Shown piece by piece: positions 1 through 8,408 of a DNA stretch of 37,724 nt (within the stretch, counting starts at the first letter, position 1; every line of letters begins with the position of its first letter). The stretch is from a virus. The stretch lies in the IMG/VR virus record IMGVR_UViG_3300006805_000070, positions 1 to 37,724 of that record; one strand, 5' to 3'. The position numbers and the translations under genes are program-made. The notes under the pieces were generated by a model. That model saw only the letters and a list, made by a program, of their open reading frames with translations, did not search any database and was not told the DNA's origin.

Positions 1-390
1 ATTAAAGTGGCCGTCGTAGCTGCCCTTGTCGTTGTTCTCCATCAGAGTCTGGATGACGAAGCGGATGTCGATAAAGGTCAGGTTTGTCCTGACGGTACGA
101 CGGACAACCGGAGTTCCCTTCTGCAACTGCACATTCACAGTGGTCGATGAGGCCAGCCCGCCAAGAAACGGCTTGATGATCTCACCTGTGCCATAACCGG
201 GCCAGATCTTGAGGTAGGCTCCCTTGAAATTGAGAGCCCCCGTCGAGTTCATCAGGGGCGTGTCGCCCAAATAGAAGGATTGGAGTCCATTTTCGAGACC
301 CCAGATTGGTCCCTCACCTACTCCAAGAAGAACTTCAAGGGTGTCAGCAGAGCGCAGATTATCATTTTTGTTGTCATAAAGAACACCCAT
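1..390 (-). CDS. Tail tip attachment protein, lambda J-like (N-terminal 130 residues, partial)
   Basis: The frame is open from an ATG at 390 to the window edge, giving the first 130 residues of a larger protein. The early segment SADTLEVLLGVGEGPIWGL, followed by a block on a named side product and 'NSTGALNFKGAYLKIWPG', resembles the start of lambda J, where ISEGPIEG and the 'NSTPVLDTEGNTNISG' block occupy the same place. J forms the central tail tip and contacts the host receptor. The ATG overlaps the stop of the upstream I-like gene (TGATG), and gene order I then J also matches lambda. The receptor-binding C-terminus is outside the window, so host specificity cannot be read. Confidence 0.8.
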   Translation of the reverse strand, partial: MGVLYDNKNDNLRSADTLEVLLGVGEGPIWGLENGLQSFYLGDTPLMNSTGALNFKGAYLKIWPGYGTGEIIKPFLGGLASSTTVNVQLQKGTPVVRRTVRTNLTFIDIRFVIQTLMENNDKGSYDGHFN

Positions 391-1004
391 CAGACACTCA
401 CATCCACAGCCCGGACATCGTAGGAGAGGATGTGACCACCGACTTTGGCCTTCCCGTAAATGATCGGGATCCTGGTTCCAATGGCGATGGTGTTCCCCGG
501 TGCCCCAAAATACTTGGAGGCTTCAGAGTTCTGGCTGTTCGGGTCATCGGCCTTTGGTGCGGGAGACAGGAGCTGGGCGACGCCTCCCAACATCAGACCA
601 GCACCGGTAGAAAGGAGAAGGGCCGCGATTAGGCCGCCACCTGGGATTAGAAGAGCCGCCACAACAAGGACAGCGCCTACAGCAATCATGCCCCATGACA
701 TACCGCTCCCCTTCCCCTGGCCTTGCTGTGAGGCTGCACCAGCGAAGAGGGGGTAGATGTGGAGCTCGTTGCCGGTAATGGGCTTCAGGAGATCAAGATC
801 AGTGTCACAGCCCTCGATCGATACCTTATACGGCTTCCGACCCAACCGCGCCTTGAAGCACGGGATCTGCGTCGTAAGCGCGCGCAAGGCTTCCAAGGGC
901 GTTGATACCTGGAACTGGATCGTCTGATCGTATAAGTTCTTCAGGTAGCCGTGTAGTATGATCGTGATCAATGACTTCACCGTTGAGTATCTGATAAGCA
1001 GCAA
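390..1004 (-). CDS. Tail tip assembly protein, lambda I-like
   Basis: About 204 residues or slightly fewer. The ubiquitin-like N-terminus contains STPLEALRALTTQIPCFK, close to lambda I (GAEAIRALATQLPAFRQ). A glycine- and alanine-rich hydrophobic middle (roughly residues 100-145, ending in LMLGGVAQLLSP) matches lambda's MVLGGVAQMLAP. The C-terminus has NTIAIGTRIPIIYGKAKVGGHILS, also an I-family pattern. In lambda, I is needed for tail tip assembly and is not retained in the virion. The start is uncertain: TTG at 1004, GTG at 980 and TTG at 971 are all in frame and there is no ATG. All choices leave a long out-of-frame overlap with the upstream JAMM gene. Confidence 0.82.
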   Translation of the reverse strand: MLLIRYSTVKSLITIILHGYLKNLYDQTIQFQVSTPLEALRALTTQIPCFKARLGRKPYKVSIEGCDTDLDLLKPITGNELHIYPLFAGAASQQGQGKGSGMSWGMIAVGAVLVVAALLIPGGGLIAALLLSTGAGLMLGGVAQLLSPAPKADDPNSQNSEASKYFGAPGNTIAIGTRIPIIYGKAKVGGHILSYDVRAVDVSV

Positions 1005-1245
1005 GACCGTTATTACCTAGTATATAGTGTAGAAGGTGCGGCCATGCCAGGAAAGCTTCTTTATCTTCTTCGCTTGGAGTATTATCGGAGCGCGGATGCG
1101 TGTGCCAAGTAGCGACGGTTTCGGGATGATCTAAATGAACGTAGTCTTGTGACGCAGGAAGGAAGGTCGTCTCTGGTTCTAGTGCGATGTTTGCGAGCTC
1201 GAATACCGATCCATGTTGTATGATCCCCCACCTCTCTCTAATCAC
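826..1245 (-). CDS. JAMM/MPN-type tail assembly metallopeptidase (N-terminal half of lambda K as a separate gene)
   Basis: 139 residues from a GTG start that overlaps the upstream stop (GTGA). The zinc-binding JAMM motif is visible: WHTHPRSDNTPSEED, that is H-x-H-P, then S and D at the expected spacing, with an upstream glutamate in FELANIALEPE. In lambda K this domain is fused to an NlpC/P60 domain. Here it is a free-standing gene located after the NlpC/P60 gene. The last 50 or so residues are encoded in the overlap with the I-like gene and look low in conservation. The likely role is tail-tip assembly or peptide processing; the exact substrate is unknown. Confidence 0.8.
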   Translation of the reverse strand: MIRERWGIIQHGSVFELANIALEPETTFLPASQDYVHLDHPETVATWHTHPRSDNTPSEEDKEAFLAWPHLLHYILGNNGLAAYQILNGEVIDHDHTTRLPEELIRSDDPVPGINALGSLARAYDADPVLQGAVGSEAV

Positions 1246-1685
1246 ATCATTCCCTTTCGAAGATCGAGGATGTTCAGAACCTGGAAATCGTCGGGCACTG
1301 ATACATCCTTGTGGCGGATCACACCAACCGTGCTGTTATACCAGAGACCTTTGTAGAGCTCGACATTTGAGAGACGCCCATAGAAGTGGTGTAGGATATT
1401 GCCATCGCCCAAGTAGATGGCACAGTGATTGGCGACGGGAGACCGTAGGGCCATGAGGATCACGTCTGCCTTCTTCAGTTCCCAGCGAGGACTATCAACA
1501 AGACTAAAGCCCTCCTTCCTGAAGTTCTCCACATAGAGGTTCTGACCTTTGTCCCACCAACCATCCTGGCGAGCGTAATCCCCCAACGTGATGTTGAAGT
1601 TATCTTGGTAGAACTGACGCAAGATTGTGTAACAATCCTGAACCCCGTGCTCAAAGACCAAACCCTTGAGATGTTCGTATCTCAT
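1242..1685 (-). CDS. NlpC/P60-type tail peptidase (C-terminal half of lambda K as a separate gene)
   Basis: 147 residues. The catalytic cysteine is in HGVQDCYTILRQFY near residue 18. The catalytic histidine is in ANHCAIYLGDG near residue 87, followed by another polar histidine in NILHHF. This is the Cys-His-polar arrangement of NlpC/P60 cysteine peptidases, which cleave peptidoglycan stem peptides and in phage tails help cell-wall passage at infection. The ATG overlaps the stop of the L-like gene (ATGA), and the stop overlaps the GTG of the JAMM gene, so the three are translationally coupled. Confidence 0.85.
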   Translation of the reverse strand: MRYEHLKGLVFEHGVQDCYTILRQFYQDNFNITLGDYARQDGWWDKGQNLYVENFRKEGFSLVDSPRWELKKADVILMALRSPVANHCAIYLGDGNILHHFYGRLSNVELYKGLWYNSTVGVIRHKDVSVPDDFQVLNILDLRKGMM

Positions 1686-2197
1686 GTCAAGCTCACAGTC
1701 GGAAACTCAGGCGGCATATACATACGGGCAGGAACCTGGAACATGGTTCCTTCGGTCGGTGAACGAAGCTCCAGGGTCAGAGTCTGCTCATCCATATTGG
1801 CAATTCGAATGGCGATCCAACGACGGGTCTGACAGATGTTCAGGTCAGCATCGAGGTGTGGACGAAGCAACCTACGACGATAAATGGTGGCGCCATCTAG
1901 GGCACCGGACTCGATAAAGGGAGAGAACAGGCTGTTGATATTGAAGGTGCCATCCTGTGGATCATTGCCGGCGTTGGCGATGATCAGTGTCGGACGACCT
2001 TCCTGCTCATCGGCATTGGTCTCCACTCCCGAGAGCTGTCCGGCCCAACCCTCGTAGGTCTTACCTTGCCAATCTACTCGATCATTGTTCTTGAAGTAGA
2101 AGCGAGCGCCAGACAGCATGTGGATCTCAAAGAGGTCCACAATTCCATCCGACTCCATCTTCTGTGCGTCAATTGCATGCTCGGCGGGTATTGCCAC
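1682..2197 (-). CDS. Minor tail protein, lambda L-like, without the C-terminal iron-sulfur domain
   Basis: 171 residues from GTG at 2197, with GGGA upstream at a suitable distance. The N-terminus (DGIVDLFEIHMLSGARFYF, then WQGKTYEGWAGQLSGVE) and the RPTLIIANAGN segment match lambda L (VVLWEIDL..., WQGRQYQPYPIQGSGFE, RPTLTVSNLYG). Lambda L is 232 residues and ends in a cysteine-rich domain that carries an iron-sulfur cluster. This protein stops shortly after the conserved LELRSPTEGTMFQVPARMY segment and has none of those cysteines. It is part of the baseplate-like tail tip. Confidence 0.8.
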   Translation of the reverse strand: MAIPAEHAIDAQKMESDGIVDLFEIHMLSGARFYFKNNDRVDWQGKTYEGWAGQLSGVETNADEQEGRPTLIIANAGNDPQDGTFNINSLFSPFIESGALDGATIYRRRLLRPHLDADLNICQTRRWIAIRIANMDEQTLTLELRSPTEGTMFQVPARMYMPPEFPTVSLT

Positions 2198-2200
2198 AGA

Positions 2201-3115
2201 TTATTCCCAAATCAGAAAGACTCCATCCTCGTTCACTATATAATCACCATCTTCGGTAATGATAGCATTGGACGGCCCGGAACTAGTATTTCCATCATCA
2301 TTCAGTACGAAACACTGGGCGCTATAGACATCGAGGTAACAATTAATGGCGTCGGATAGAGAGACACGAAGACTCTCGGAACGCTCTTTGACGACGTCAC
2401 CCTTGACTACGATGGAAACGGTCTTCGTATCCTCGCCACTATCGAAGTACAGATCTCCAGTTAGAGGTTGATCTACAACGAAGTCATCTGCACTGATGGT
2501 GCCTGTTACAGCCCATGTAACCTGACAGGTGCTATCCAAGTTACGGGTACGTGAGACGGTGAAATCGAAGCTCTTGGTGGCTCCAGTGTTGCCCTCATAG
2601 GCATTATCGGGCGGTGACACCGACACATAACTGTAGGCCCCTGAGAAGCTGGCGACCGCCGAGGTGAGAATGTAAAGGGCGGCTGGGACAGGGGGTGGAA
2701 TGCTCTCAGGATATTCCAAGCCCACGAGACCAGGGACTTCCTTGAGTTGGATCTGAAGCTCCTGAACGACACCTCCGCCACCCTCGTGAACGTCGGGGAT
2801 ATCAATCGGTGTCTGAAATCTTACCTTGAGGAAACCCCAGACGGGATGCTCATACCAGAAGCTCTTGTGGGTCTGGTGCCGGAGGTAGAAATCCTCCAGG
2901 CGCTTCATGTTCAACCCTGGCCACGTATAGTCATCGATGGTTTTGCCATCAGACTCGACGAAGTAGGTCATACCTTTGAAGGTAAGGTTAAACTCCCTTG
3001 AAGGAGGCGCCTCTGGAACAGCAGCGAAGACCCACCCACGACCGAACTGGACCTTGGCTCCGGTCTCAGGATACTTGGTCCGGCACTTATGGAAGGGAAA
3101 GTTGAAGACTTCCAT
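2201..3115 (-). CDS. Minor tail (distal tail) protein, lambda M-like N-terminus plus Calx-beta domain
   Basis: 304 residues. Residues 1-135 match the phage minor tail M family: KVQFGRGW, a long central strand region and FYLRHQTHKSFWYEHP, compared with lambda KVRFGDGY and FLEEHGGWKSFLWTPP. Residues about 155-270 form a Calx-beta-like domain (EGNTGATKSFDFTVSR, ADDFV, FDSGEDTKTVSIVV, ERSESLRVSL, CFVLNDDG), a beta-sandwich that often binds calcium. The tail end has the ITEDGDYIVNEDGVFLIWE motif that is common at the ends of phage tail proteins. The ATG directly abuts the tape-measure stop. The extra domain is probably exposed on the tail tip and could bind host surface sugars (inference). Confidence 0.82.
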   Translation of the reverse strand: MEVFNFPFHKCRTKYPETGAKVQFGRGWVFAAVPEAPPSREFNLTFKGMTYFVESDGKTIDDYTWPGLNMKRLEDFYLRHQTHKSFWYEHPVWGFLKVRFQTPIDIPDVHEGGGGVVQELQIQLKEVPGLVGLEYPESIPPPVPAALYILTSAVASFSGAYSYVSVSPPDNAYEGNTGATKSFDFTVSRTRNLDSTCQVTWAVTGTISADDFVVDQPLTGDLYFDSGEDTKTVSIVVKGDVVKERSESLRVSLSDAINCYLDVYSAQCFVLNDDGNTSSGPSNAIITEDGDYIVNEDGVFLIWE

Positions 3116-6100
3116 TTAGCGAACCGCCTGATGAATGAGTTTCTTGGTGACGCCGCCACGAGCGATGTCATTGCCGATGATTGCGATGATGTCGTTGGCA
3201 CTCGGCGGCGGCACCTGATCCTGCCCTACCGCGTAGACGTTGACGGGTGCTGGAGCGGGAGGGACTACGATGGCCGGGATGGGGTTATTGCTCAGGGCGG
3301 CAGCGCCTTTCTGATTGATCTCTCCCATCTTCTTGTCACCGATGGACTTCGCTGCCGAGGAGTTGACCACCCACTCATCAGGAGCGAGGTAGGCATTCAC
3401 GTTGTCACGGGTCTTCAGGCTGCCGGGGACTTTACCCCCGCCGGCCATTCGGATCTTGCCGCCATTCCAACGAGGCTGGCCGTTCTGCAGGATGGCGGTA
3501 GCTGCTTGGGTAGTTCCACCACCTCCCCCACCGATTGAGCCGATGAGGAGACCTATCAAGGCATTGGCAGCCTGCTGTGCAGCGATCTGGATCAAAGTAT
3601 CGATGACGTTCTTACCGAAATCCTTGAACGCCTCGCCCATGGACTTGGTACCGGTGACCACATCAGTGAATGCACCAGCGAGGTTATCCCTGACCGATCC
3701 AGCGATGGTAACCATCGTCTTCTCAATCTTGACGGCAGCACTATCGAAGAGACCTTCCTGACGAGCGAACTCATCGAGGCCACCCTTGATCGCCTGCCCA
3801 GCGGTCAGTTCCTTGGTCTCAGCTAGGCGGGCGTTATACTCAGACTGAGCATCGGTGGTCTTTTGAATAGCCTCAGTGACCTGCTCCTGAGACTTCTCGA
3901 TGGTGGTGTTTAATGCCTCGGCTTCACGACCCGCCTTGTCCCGCAGGGCCAGAAGCTCGTCGCCCTTTTCCTTGGTGCCGTTGAAGCTTTGAGCTTCTGC
4001 GTTGAGTTGATTGAACTCTGCCAGCTTCTTCTCGTACTCAAGCTGTGCTTCCGCACGAACCTTCGTGAGGGCAAGCAGTCGCTCATTCTCAATTTGTGCT
4101 ACCTCCTTCAGTCGCTGGGTTTCAATCAGTTCCTGTTGCTTGGCTGCCTCAGTCCTCTGACTATCGGTGATCTTCCCCTGGTTGCGGAGCAGATCGTAGG
4201 AACCGATACGAAACTGGTTCTGCTGCGAAGGTTGGCCGGCGCGGAAGAGTTCTCGATCCTTGGCCTGATTGACCTGATCAAGAGCGTCCTTCGTGGCTCT
4301 GTTTTCGTTATCACGGAAAGACTTGAACTCGTACTTGGCGCGAGTAGGACGGTTAGCCGCTTGAGTGTCACGATGATTGACCTCATCGATCGCTGCCTGG
4401 GTCTGCGCCCGAATGTTGGCCTTGGCCCTCTCCTGTAGATTGGTCGGGGCGTCCAAAAGATCCTTGTTGGTCTTCAGCGCCTCTAGCTCAAGCTCTTCCT
4501 TGCGCTTGATTCTGGCGATGATGTCCTTCTTCAGGGCCTCACGCTTCTTTCCATCCTTGGTGCTCGACAGGATCTTCTCGCGAATGGCGATCTCGTCGTT
4601 GAGGGTCTGGATGTCCAGGTCGTTGACCTTCTCGCGGGCGTCCTGGTTCTCCTTGATGACGGCTTCATACTTGGCGGTCATCTGAACACGGGCTGACTTC
4701 AACCGGTTGTCGTAGACCGTGTGGAAGTCTTTGAGCTCATCAGGATTCAGATCGTCGACGATGCCCTTGATCACACCAGCGAGTACCCTGCCCGCCTGTT
4801 CCTTGATCTCCTTGGCAATCTGGTCACGCTGGGTGCTGTCCTTCACACCCTTGAGGCGCTTCTCCGTCTCCGTCTGGGTGAAGGTCTCGCTGTACGCGAA
4901 GGCAGATTCGACCTGGGGCCCGACCTTCTTGATGAGGTTCTGCTGGCTCTGCTGTGCCGTCAGTCTACCTACGGTGAGCTCGTTGGCCTTCTGCTGCGAC
5001 AGAGCACCACGGAGCTGATCGAGAACCTTGACCAGATCCTCGCGGACCTTGCGATCTTCCTCAGTACCGCCTTGCTCGTTGGTGACATCACGGATGGCAG
5101 CCGTGACCTCTTCCAGGCTCTTGGAGTCCAGGGCGACGAGACCCTTTTGAACCGCAGGTGACTGAGGCTTGATCCCAACTTCATCCTGCACACCAGGAAG
5201 GTCCGGGTTGGGGGCGTACTGACGGAGGTTATGATCGGTGATGAACTTCTCACGACCCGGAGATGAGAACTTCTGGTTAATGACGGCGTTCTGGGCGTCG
5301 ATCGCCTGTTTGGTCTGATCGATCAGATCACCAAGGTGGGTAACAATCGGGGTCTGCAAGGTAGTGAGTAGGTTCAGATACGCTTGCTGAAGACCTTCAA
5401 AGGTCGCCGGCAATCCCTCCATCGTAAACCCGAGATCCCCGAAGCGCTGCTGCGCCGTTGCGATCTCGGTGTTCAGTTCCCCCTGGTCACGACGGAGGAA
5501 ATTGGCTCGCTCAGTGACCTGCGTCAGACCATCCTTGACCGAGCTCATCGCCTGACGGGCGCTGTCGAACTTACCCCTGGCCTCGTTCAGTCGGGTGGAG
5601 ACCTTAGCCAGATTGGATTCTGCACCCTGGGTCTCATCACCCAGCAACCCGAATGCACCAGTCAGAAGGGTGACTGCTGCCACCAGAGCGCCTACAGCGA
5701 CCGCTACGATGCCTCCGGTAGAGAGCGTGGCGAACAGTGCGGAGATCCCGCCCCCGGCAGCCACGACGCCCCGTAGGCCCGTAATGAGGCTGCCAATCGC
5801 AGTCGAGAGCCCAAGCATACGAACAAGGGCGGCTGCAGCCCCCCCAGCAACCACGGAGAGGAGCACGGTGCCCAAGAGCTTACCAGCGGTGCTCAAATCG
5901 CCGAAGCTGCTGATCAGGCTCGTAGAGCCATCCAGGGCCTTCTTCAGAGCGATGACGAGACCAGAGGTGATCTCGCTCGATGCAATCCCGGCCGCGTTGG
6001 CAAACTTACCGAACTTGACGGACAAGCTTTCCATCTGGACCGCGTTGGCGGCAGTGGCTGCACTGGTGTACAGGAGTTCCTGCTGCAAGGAGTCGATGTC

Positions 6101-8023
6101 GGAAGTGCCCTTGGATACGGCAGCGAAAAAAGCGGCGGCTCGAACGTCGAGGGCCTGCATCGCATCAGCGGTGCTGAACCCAATCGCGTTGAGGTTTTTC
6201 AAAACACCGTTGAAGCCGTTGGCCTTCACATCGATCGTATCGAGGCCGGCGCCGAGGTGCTTCAACTGCGCCTGAAGCTTCTCAGATGGGTTCTCGAACT
6301 CAGTGAGGAGCTGACGGAAGCCGGTGCCTAGTGTGGAGCCCGAACGGATACCAGCATCCGAAGCCTGACCAAGAACGGCGGTCAGTTCGGTGAAGGTCAC
6401 CCCAGCATCAGCAGCGATGTTACCGGCGTACTGGACACCGAGGGCCAGCTTGTCGACGGACAGCTTGGTTAGGTTCAGCGCGCCAGTCGTGATATCAGCG
6501 ACGTTGCCCATCTCCTGGGCACGAAGATTGAAGACGGTGACAACGGACGATGCGAGGTCGACCGACTCAGCCAGGGTGGATCCCGAGGCCGTGGCCAGCA
6601 GAGTGACTGCCCCGATCGAGTCCTGGATGTCTTTGACGGAGAAGCCAGCCTGCGACAGGGTCACCGCTGCGTCAGCGATCTCAACCGCACTGAACTTCGT
6701 CGACTTCGAGACTTCGATGATGGTCCCGGAGAGGGACTTCATCTCCTCATCGGTGGCGGCAGAAATCGCCTGGAGCTGAGTGAAGCTCTTATCCAAATCG
6801 ACGATGAAAGCACCTAGGCCACGGAGCCCGTTGAACAGTGCACCGATTACCTGATACTGTGCCAGCAGTCTGGTCTGGAGCTTGAAGAGAGCAGCCCCAC
6901 CGTCGCCTACGGCGATGTCGTAGCGACGAGCACGGGCCTTGTCGTCAGCTTCCTTCAACCCCTTCGGTGAGGCAGCGTACGCTTTGGCTGCAGCTCGACC
7001 CTCAGCCTTTACTCGATCTTCCTCGATCTTGATGCTGTTGAGCTGAAGTCTGATCTTATTGCGAAGACGTTTCTCGTCGGCCGCTTCCAGGGCCTTGGCA
7101 TCAGCCAGTTCCTTCTTGAGACGACGCTCCTCGATCTTCAGGCTCTCAAGCTGGTAGCGGATCTTCTTCTGGAATGCAGCGTCTTCAGCAGCAGCCAGGA
7201 TCTTCTGGTTCTTGAAGTCGTCGAGAGCAGAGCGGACCTTCAAGCGATCCAAGTAGTTCTGGTTCTTGATAGCCTGATTGGCGCGCTCATTCTCGGCGTT
7301 GATGCCATCTTTGCCGTCAGTGAGAGCGGACTTGACCTGCAGACGGTTGAGGTAACTCTGGTTGGCGTTGACCAACTTCTCACGGGCGACATGCTCCGCG
7401 AAGCCGGACCTACCCTCAGCCAGGGCAGAGCGAGCTCGAACGCCTTCAAGGTACTTGGCATTGACCACAGCCTGTTTCTGGTTCGCATTCATGCGCTCCA
7501 GAATGGCGTTGGAGTTGGTCAGGCGCTCATTGGCCTTGGCTACCGCAGAGGTATACTCACCGCCACTCTGCTGAAGAGCCTTGGTGAGATTGAGCTCACG
7601 CTGCGTGATAATCGCACGCTGTTGCGCGAGACGATTGCCCTTGTTGACCTCGCTCGTCTGTAGGGCCAGGATGTTGAGAACATCCTTACCACCCTTGATC
7701 TGATCACGAATGAAGGCCGACTGCTGCTTCGCGATTTGAGCGAACTGACCCTCAGGCGTTGCCTTGGCCTGAGCACCCTGCCCCCGGATCCGGGCGTTGA
7801 TGGCAGAGGCATCCTGCCCACCTGAGGACAGGGAACGGATGGCCTGTTGGAAAGCCTTGCCGTTCTGGGGGATCTTACCGAAGGCCCCTGAGATCGCAGC
7901 GCCCAGCTTCTCAGCGTCAGTAGTCGCAGCACGAATGGTGTCTGCGAACTTCTTCATGTCTCGGAGTGCGTTACCGAGATCTACGCCAACTGGGACGTCG
8001 ATTTCACCGGCGTTGTTAGCCAT
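3116..8023 (-). CDS. Tail tape measure protein
   Basis: 1635 residues, nearly twice lambda H. Residues 188-345 are charged coiled coil built from about five imperfect repeats of roughly 30 residues (YLxxLxVxSAL, later LxSLKIEExR). Residues about 375-650 carry the TP901-like tape-measure core (ISAATDEEMKSLSG, TVFNLRAQEM, VRAAAFFAAVSKG). Hydrophobic glycine/alanine segments follow at about 690-790, suited to membrane passage at DNA ejection. The end has the RDNVNAYLAPDEWVVNSSA motif typical of lambda-type tape measures. If length scales as in lambda, the tail would be about 240 nm (inference). The ATG overlaps the stop of the chaperone T frame (ATGGCTAA). Confidence 0.93.
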   Translation of the reverse strand: MANNAGEIDVPVGVDLGNALRDMKKFADTIRAATTDAEKLGAAISGAFGKIPQNGKAFQQAIRSLSSGGQDASAINARIRGQGAQAKATPEGQFAQIAKQQSAFIRDQIKGGKDVLNILALQTSEVNKGNRLAQQRAIITQRELNLTKALQQSGGEYTSAVAKANERLTNSNAILERMNANQKQAVVNAKYLEGVRARSALAEGRSGFAEHVAREKLVNANQSYLNRLQVKSALTDGKDGINAENERANQAIKNQNYLDRLKVRSALDDFKNQKILAAAEDAAFQKKIRYQLESLKIEERRLKKELADAKALEAADEKRLRNKIRLQLNSIKIEEDRVKAEGRAAAKAYAASPKGLKEADDKARARRYDIAVGDGGAALFKLQTRLLAQYQVIGALFNGLRGLGAFIVDLDKSFTQLQAISAATDEEMKSLSGTIIEVSKSTKFSAVEIADAAVTLSQAGFSVKDIQDSIGAVTLLATASGSTLAESVDLASSVVTVFNLRAQEMGNVADITTGALNLTKLSVDKLALGVQYAGNIAADAGVTFTELTAVLGQASDAGIRSGSTLGTGFRQLLTEFENPSEKLQAQLKHLGAGLDTIDVKANGFNGVLKNLNAIGFSTADAMQALDVRAAAFFAAVSKGTSDIDSLQQELLYTSAATAANAVQMESLSVKFGKFANAAGIASSEITSGLVIALKKALDGSTSLISSFGDLSTAGKLLGTVLLSVVAGGAAAALVRMLGLSTAIGSLITGLRGVVAAGGGISALFATLSTGGIVAVAVGALVAAVTLLTGAFGLLGDETQGAESNLAKVSTRLNEARGKFDSARQAMSSVKDGLTQVTERANFLRRDQGELNTEIATAQQRFGDLGFTMEGLPATFEGLQQAYLNLLTTLQTPIVTHLGDLIDQTKQAIDAQNAVINQKFSSPGREKFITDHNLRQYAPNPDLPGVQDEVGIKPQSPAVQKGLVALDSKSLEEVTAAIRDVTNEQGGTEEDRKVREDLVKVLDQLRGALSQQKANELTVGRLTAQQSQQNLIKKVGPQVESAFAYSETFTQTETEKRLKGVKDSTQRDQIAKEIKEQAGRVLAGVIKGIVDDLNPDELKDFHTVYDNRLKSARVQMTAKYEAVIKENQDAREKVNDLDIQTLNDEIAIREKILSSTKDGKKREALKKDIIARIKRKEELELEALKTNKDLLDAPTNLQERAKANIRAQTQAAIDEVNHRDTQAANRPTRAKYEFKSFRDNENRATKDALDQVNQAKDRELFRAGQPSQQNQFRIGSYDLLRNQGKITDSQRTEAAKQQELIETQRLKEVAQIENERLLALTKVRAEAQLEYEKKLAEFNQLNAEAQSFNGTKEKGDELLALRDKAGREAEALNTTIEKSQEQVTEAIQKTTDAQSEYNARLAETKELTAGQAIKGGLDEFARQEGLFDSAAVKIEKTMVTIAGSVRDNLAGAFTDVVTGTKSMGEAFKDFGKNVIDTLIQIAAQQAANALIGLLIGSIGGGGGGTTQAATAILQNGQPRWNGGKIRMAGGGKVPGSLKTRDNVNAYLAPDEWVVNSSAAKSIGDKKMGEINQKGAAALSNNPIPAIVVPPAPAPVNVYAVGQDQVPPPSANDIIAIIGNDIARGGVTKKLIHQAVR

Positions 8024-8408
8024 TTATGATCTTAGTCTGTGCCGGAAACATGACGGACTGCAGCATTGATTTTGCTTCTTTTGCATTCTTGGGCTGTAAC
8101 ACCGTTGATGGATCAGGAGAGTTATTCTTGGGCTTCCCTCCTAGTGCCTGACTGACGACGAGGATCAGGTTCTCGTAATCCTGTACCGCTCTGACTTGTT
8201 CTTCCTGAAACCTCATCTTGGTTTTGAACCGTAGGTCCTCCAGACTATAGGACCATTTGAGCTCGTTGAGTCTGGAGGGTACGGTGTCAAATGCCCAACA
8301 CCATGCGTCAGGCTGGGAGAGGCTTCTTAGCCAGGAGTTGAGGGTGTCAGGGCCTTGAGAACTTTTTCGTTCTTCTGATTGATCTTGTGCAGTCTGGTCG
8401 CCTGAGAT
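8016..8408 (-). CDS. Tail assembly chaperone, T-like extension made by -1 frameshift (GT protein)
   Basis: The frame is open from 8417 (just after a TGA at 8418-8420) down to a TAA at 8016-8018. It has no ATG until 8216, so it is best read as the -1 extension of the upstream gene. Ribosomes slipping at 8408-8414 would add 130 residues, giving a GT protein of about 229 residues. The extension contains PDAWCWAFDTVPSRLNELKW and EEQVRAVQDYENLILVVSQALGG, the usual look of T domains that recruit tail tube subunits to the tape measure. It lies between the tail tube and tape measure genes and overlaps the tape-measure ATG by 8 nt, as in lambda. Confidence 0.85.
   Translation of the reverse strand: MSGDQTAQDQSEERKSSQGPDTLNSWLRSLSQPDAWCWAFDTVPSRLNELKWSYSLEDLRFKTKMRFQEEQVRAVQDYENLILVVSQALGGKPKNNSPDPSTVLQPKNAKEAKSMLQSVMFPAQTKIING

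Noticed and set aside
306-756. Plus-strand open frames opposite the tail-tip genes
   Set aside because: They are antisense shadows of conserved I- and J-like genes, with no Shine-Dalgarno sequence or family match.
8016-8216. Stand-alone 66-residue gene from ATG 8216
   Set aside because: The frame is open up to 8417 and matches the T extension of GT; the internal ATG gives only the end of that domain.
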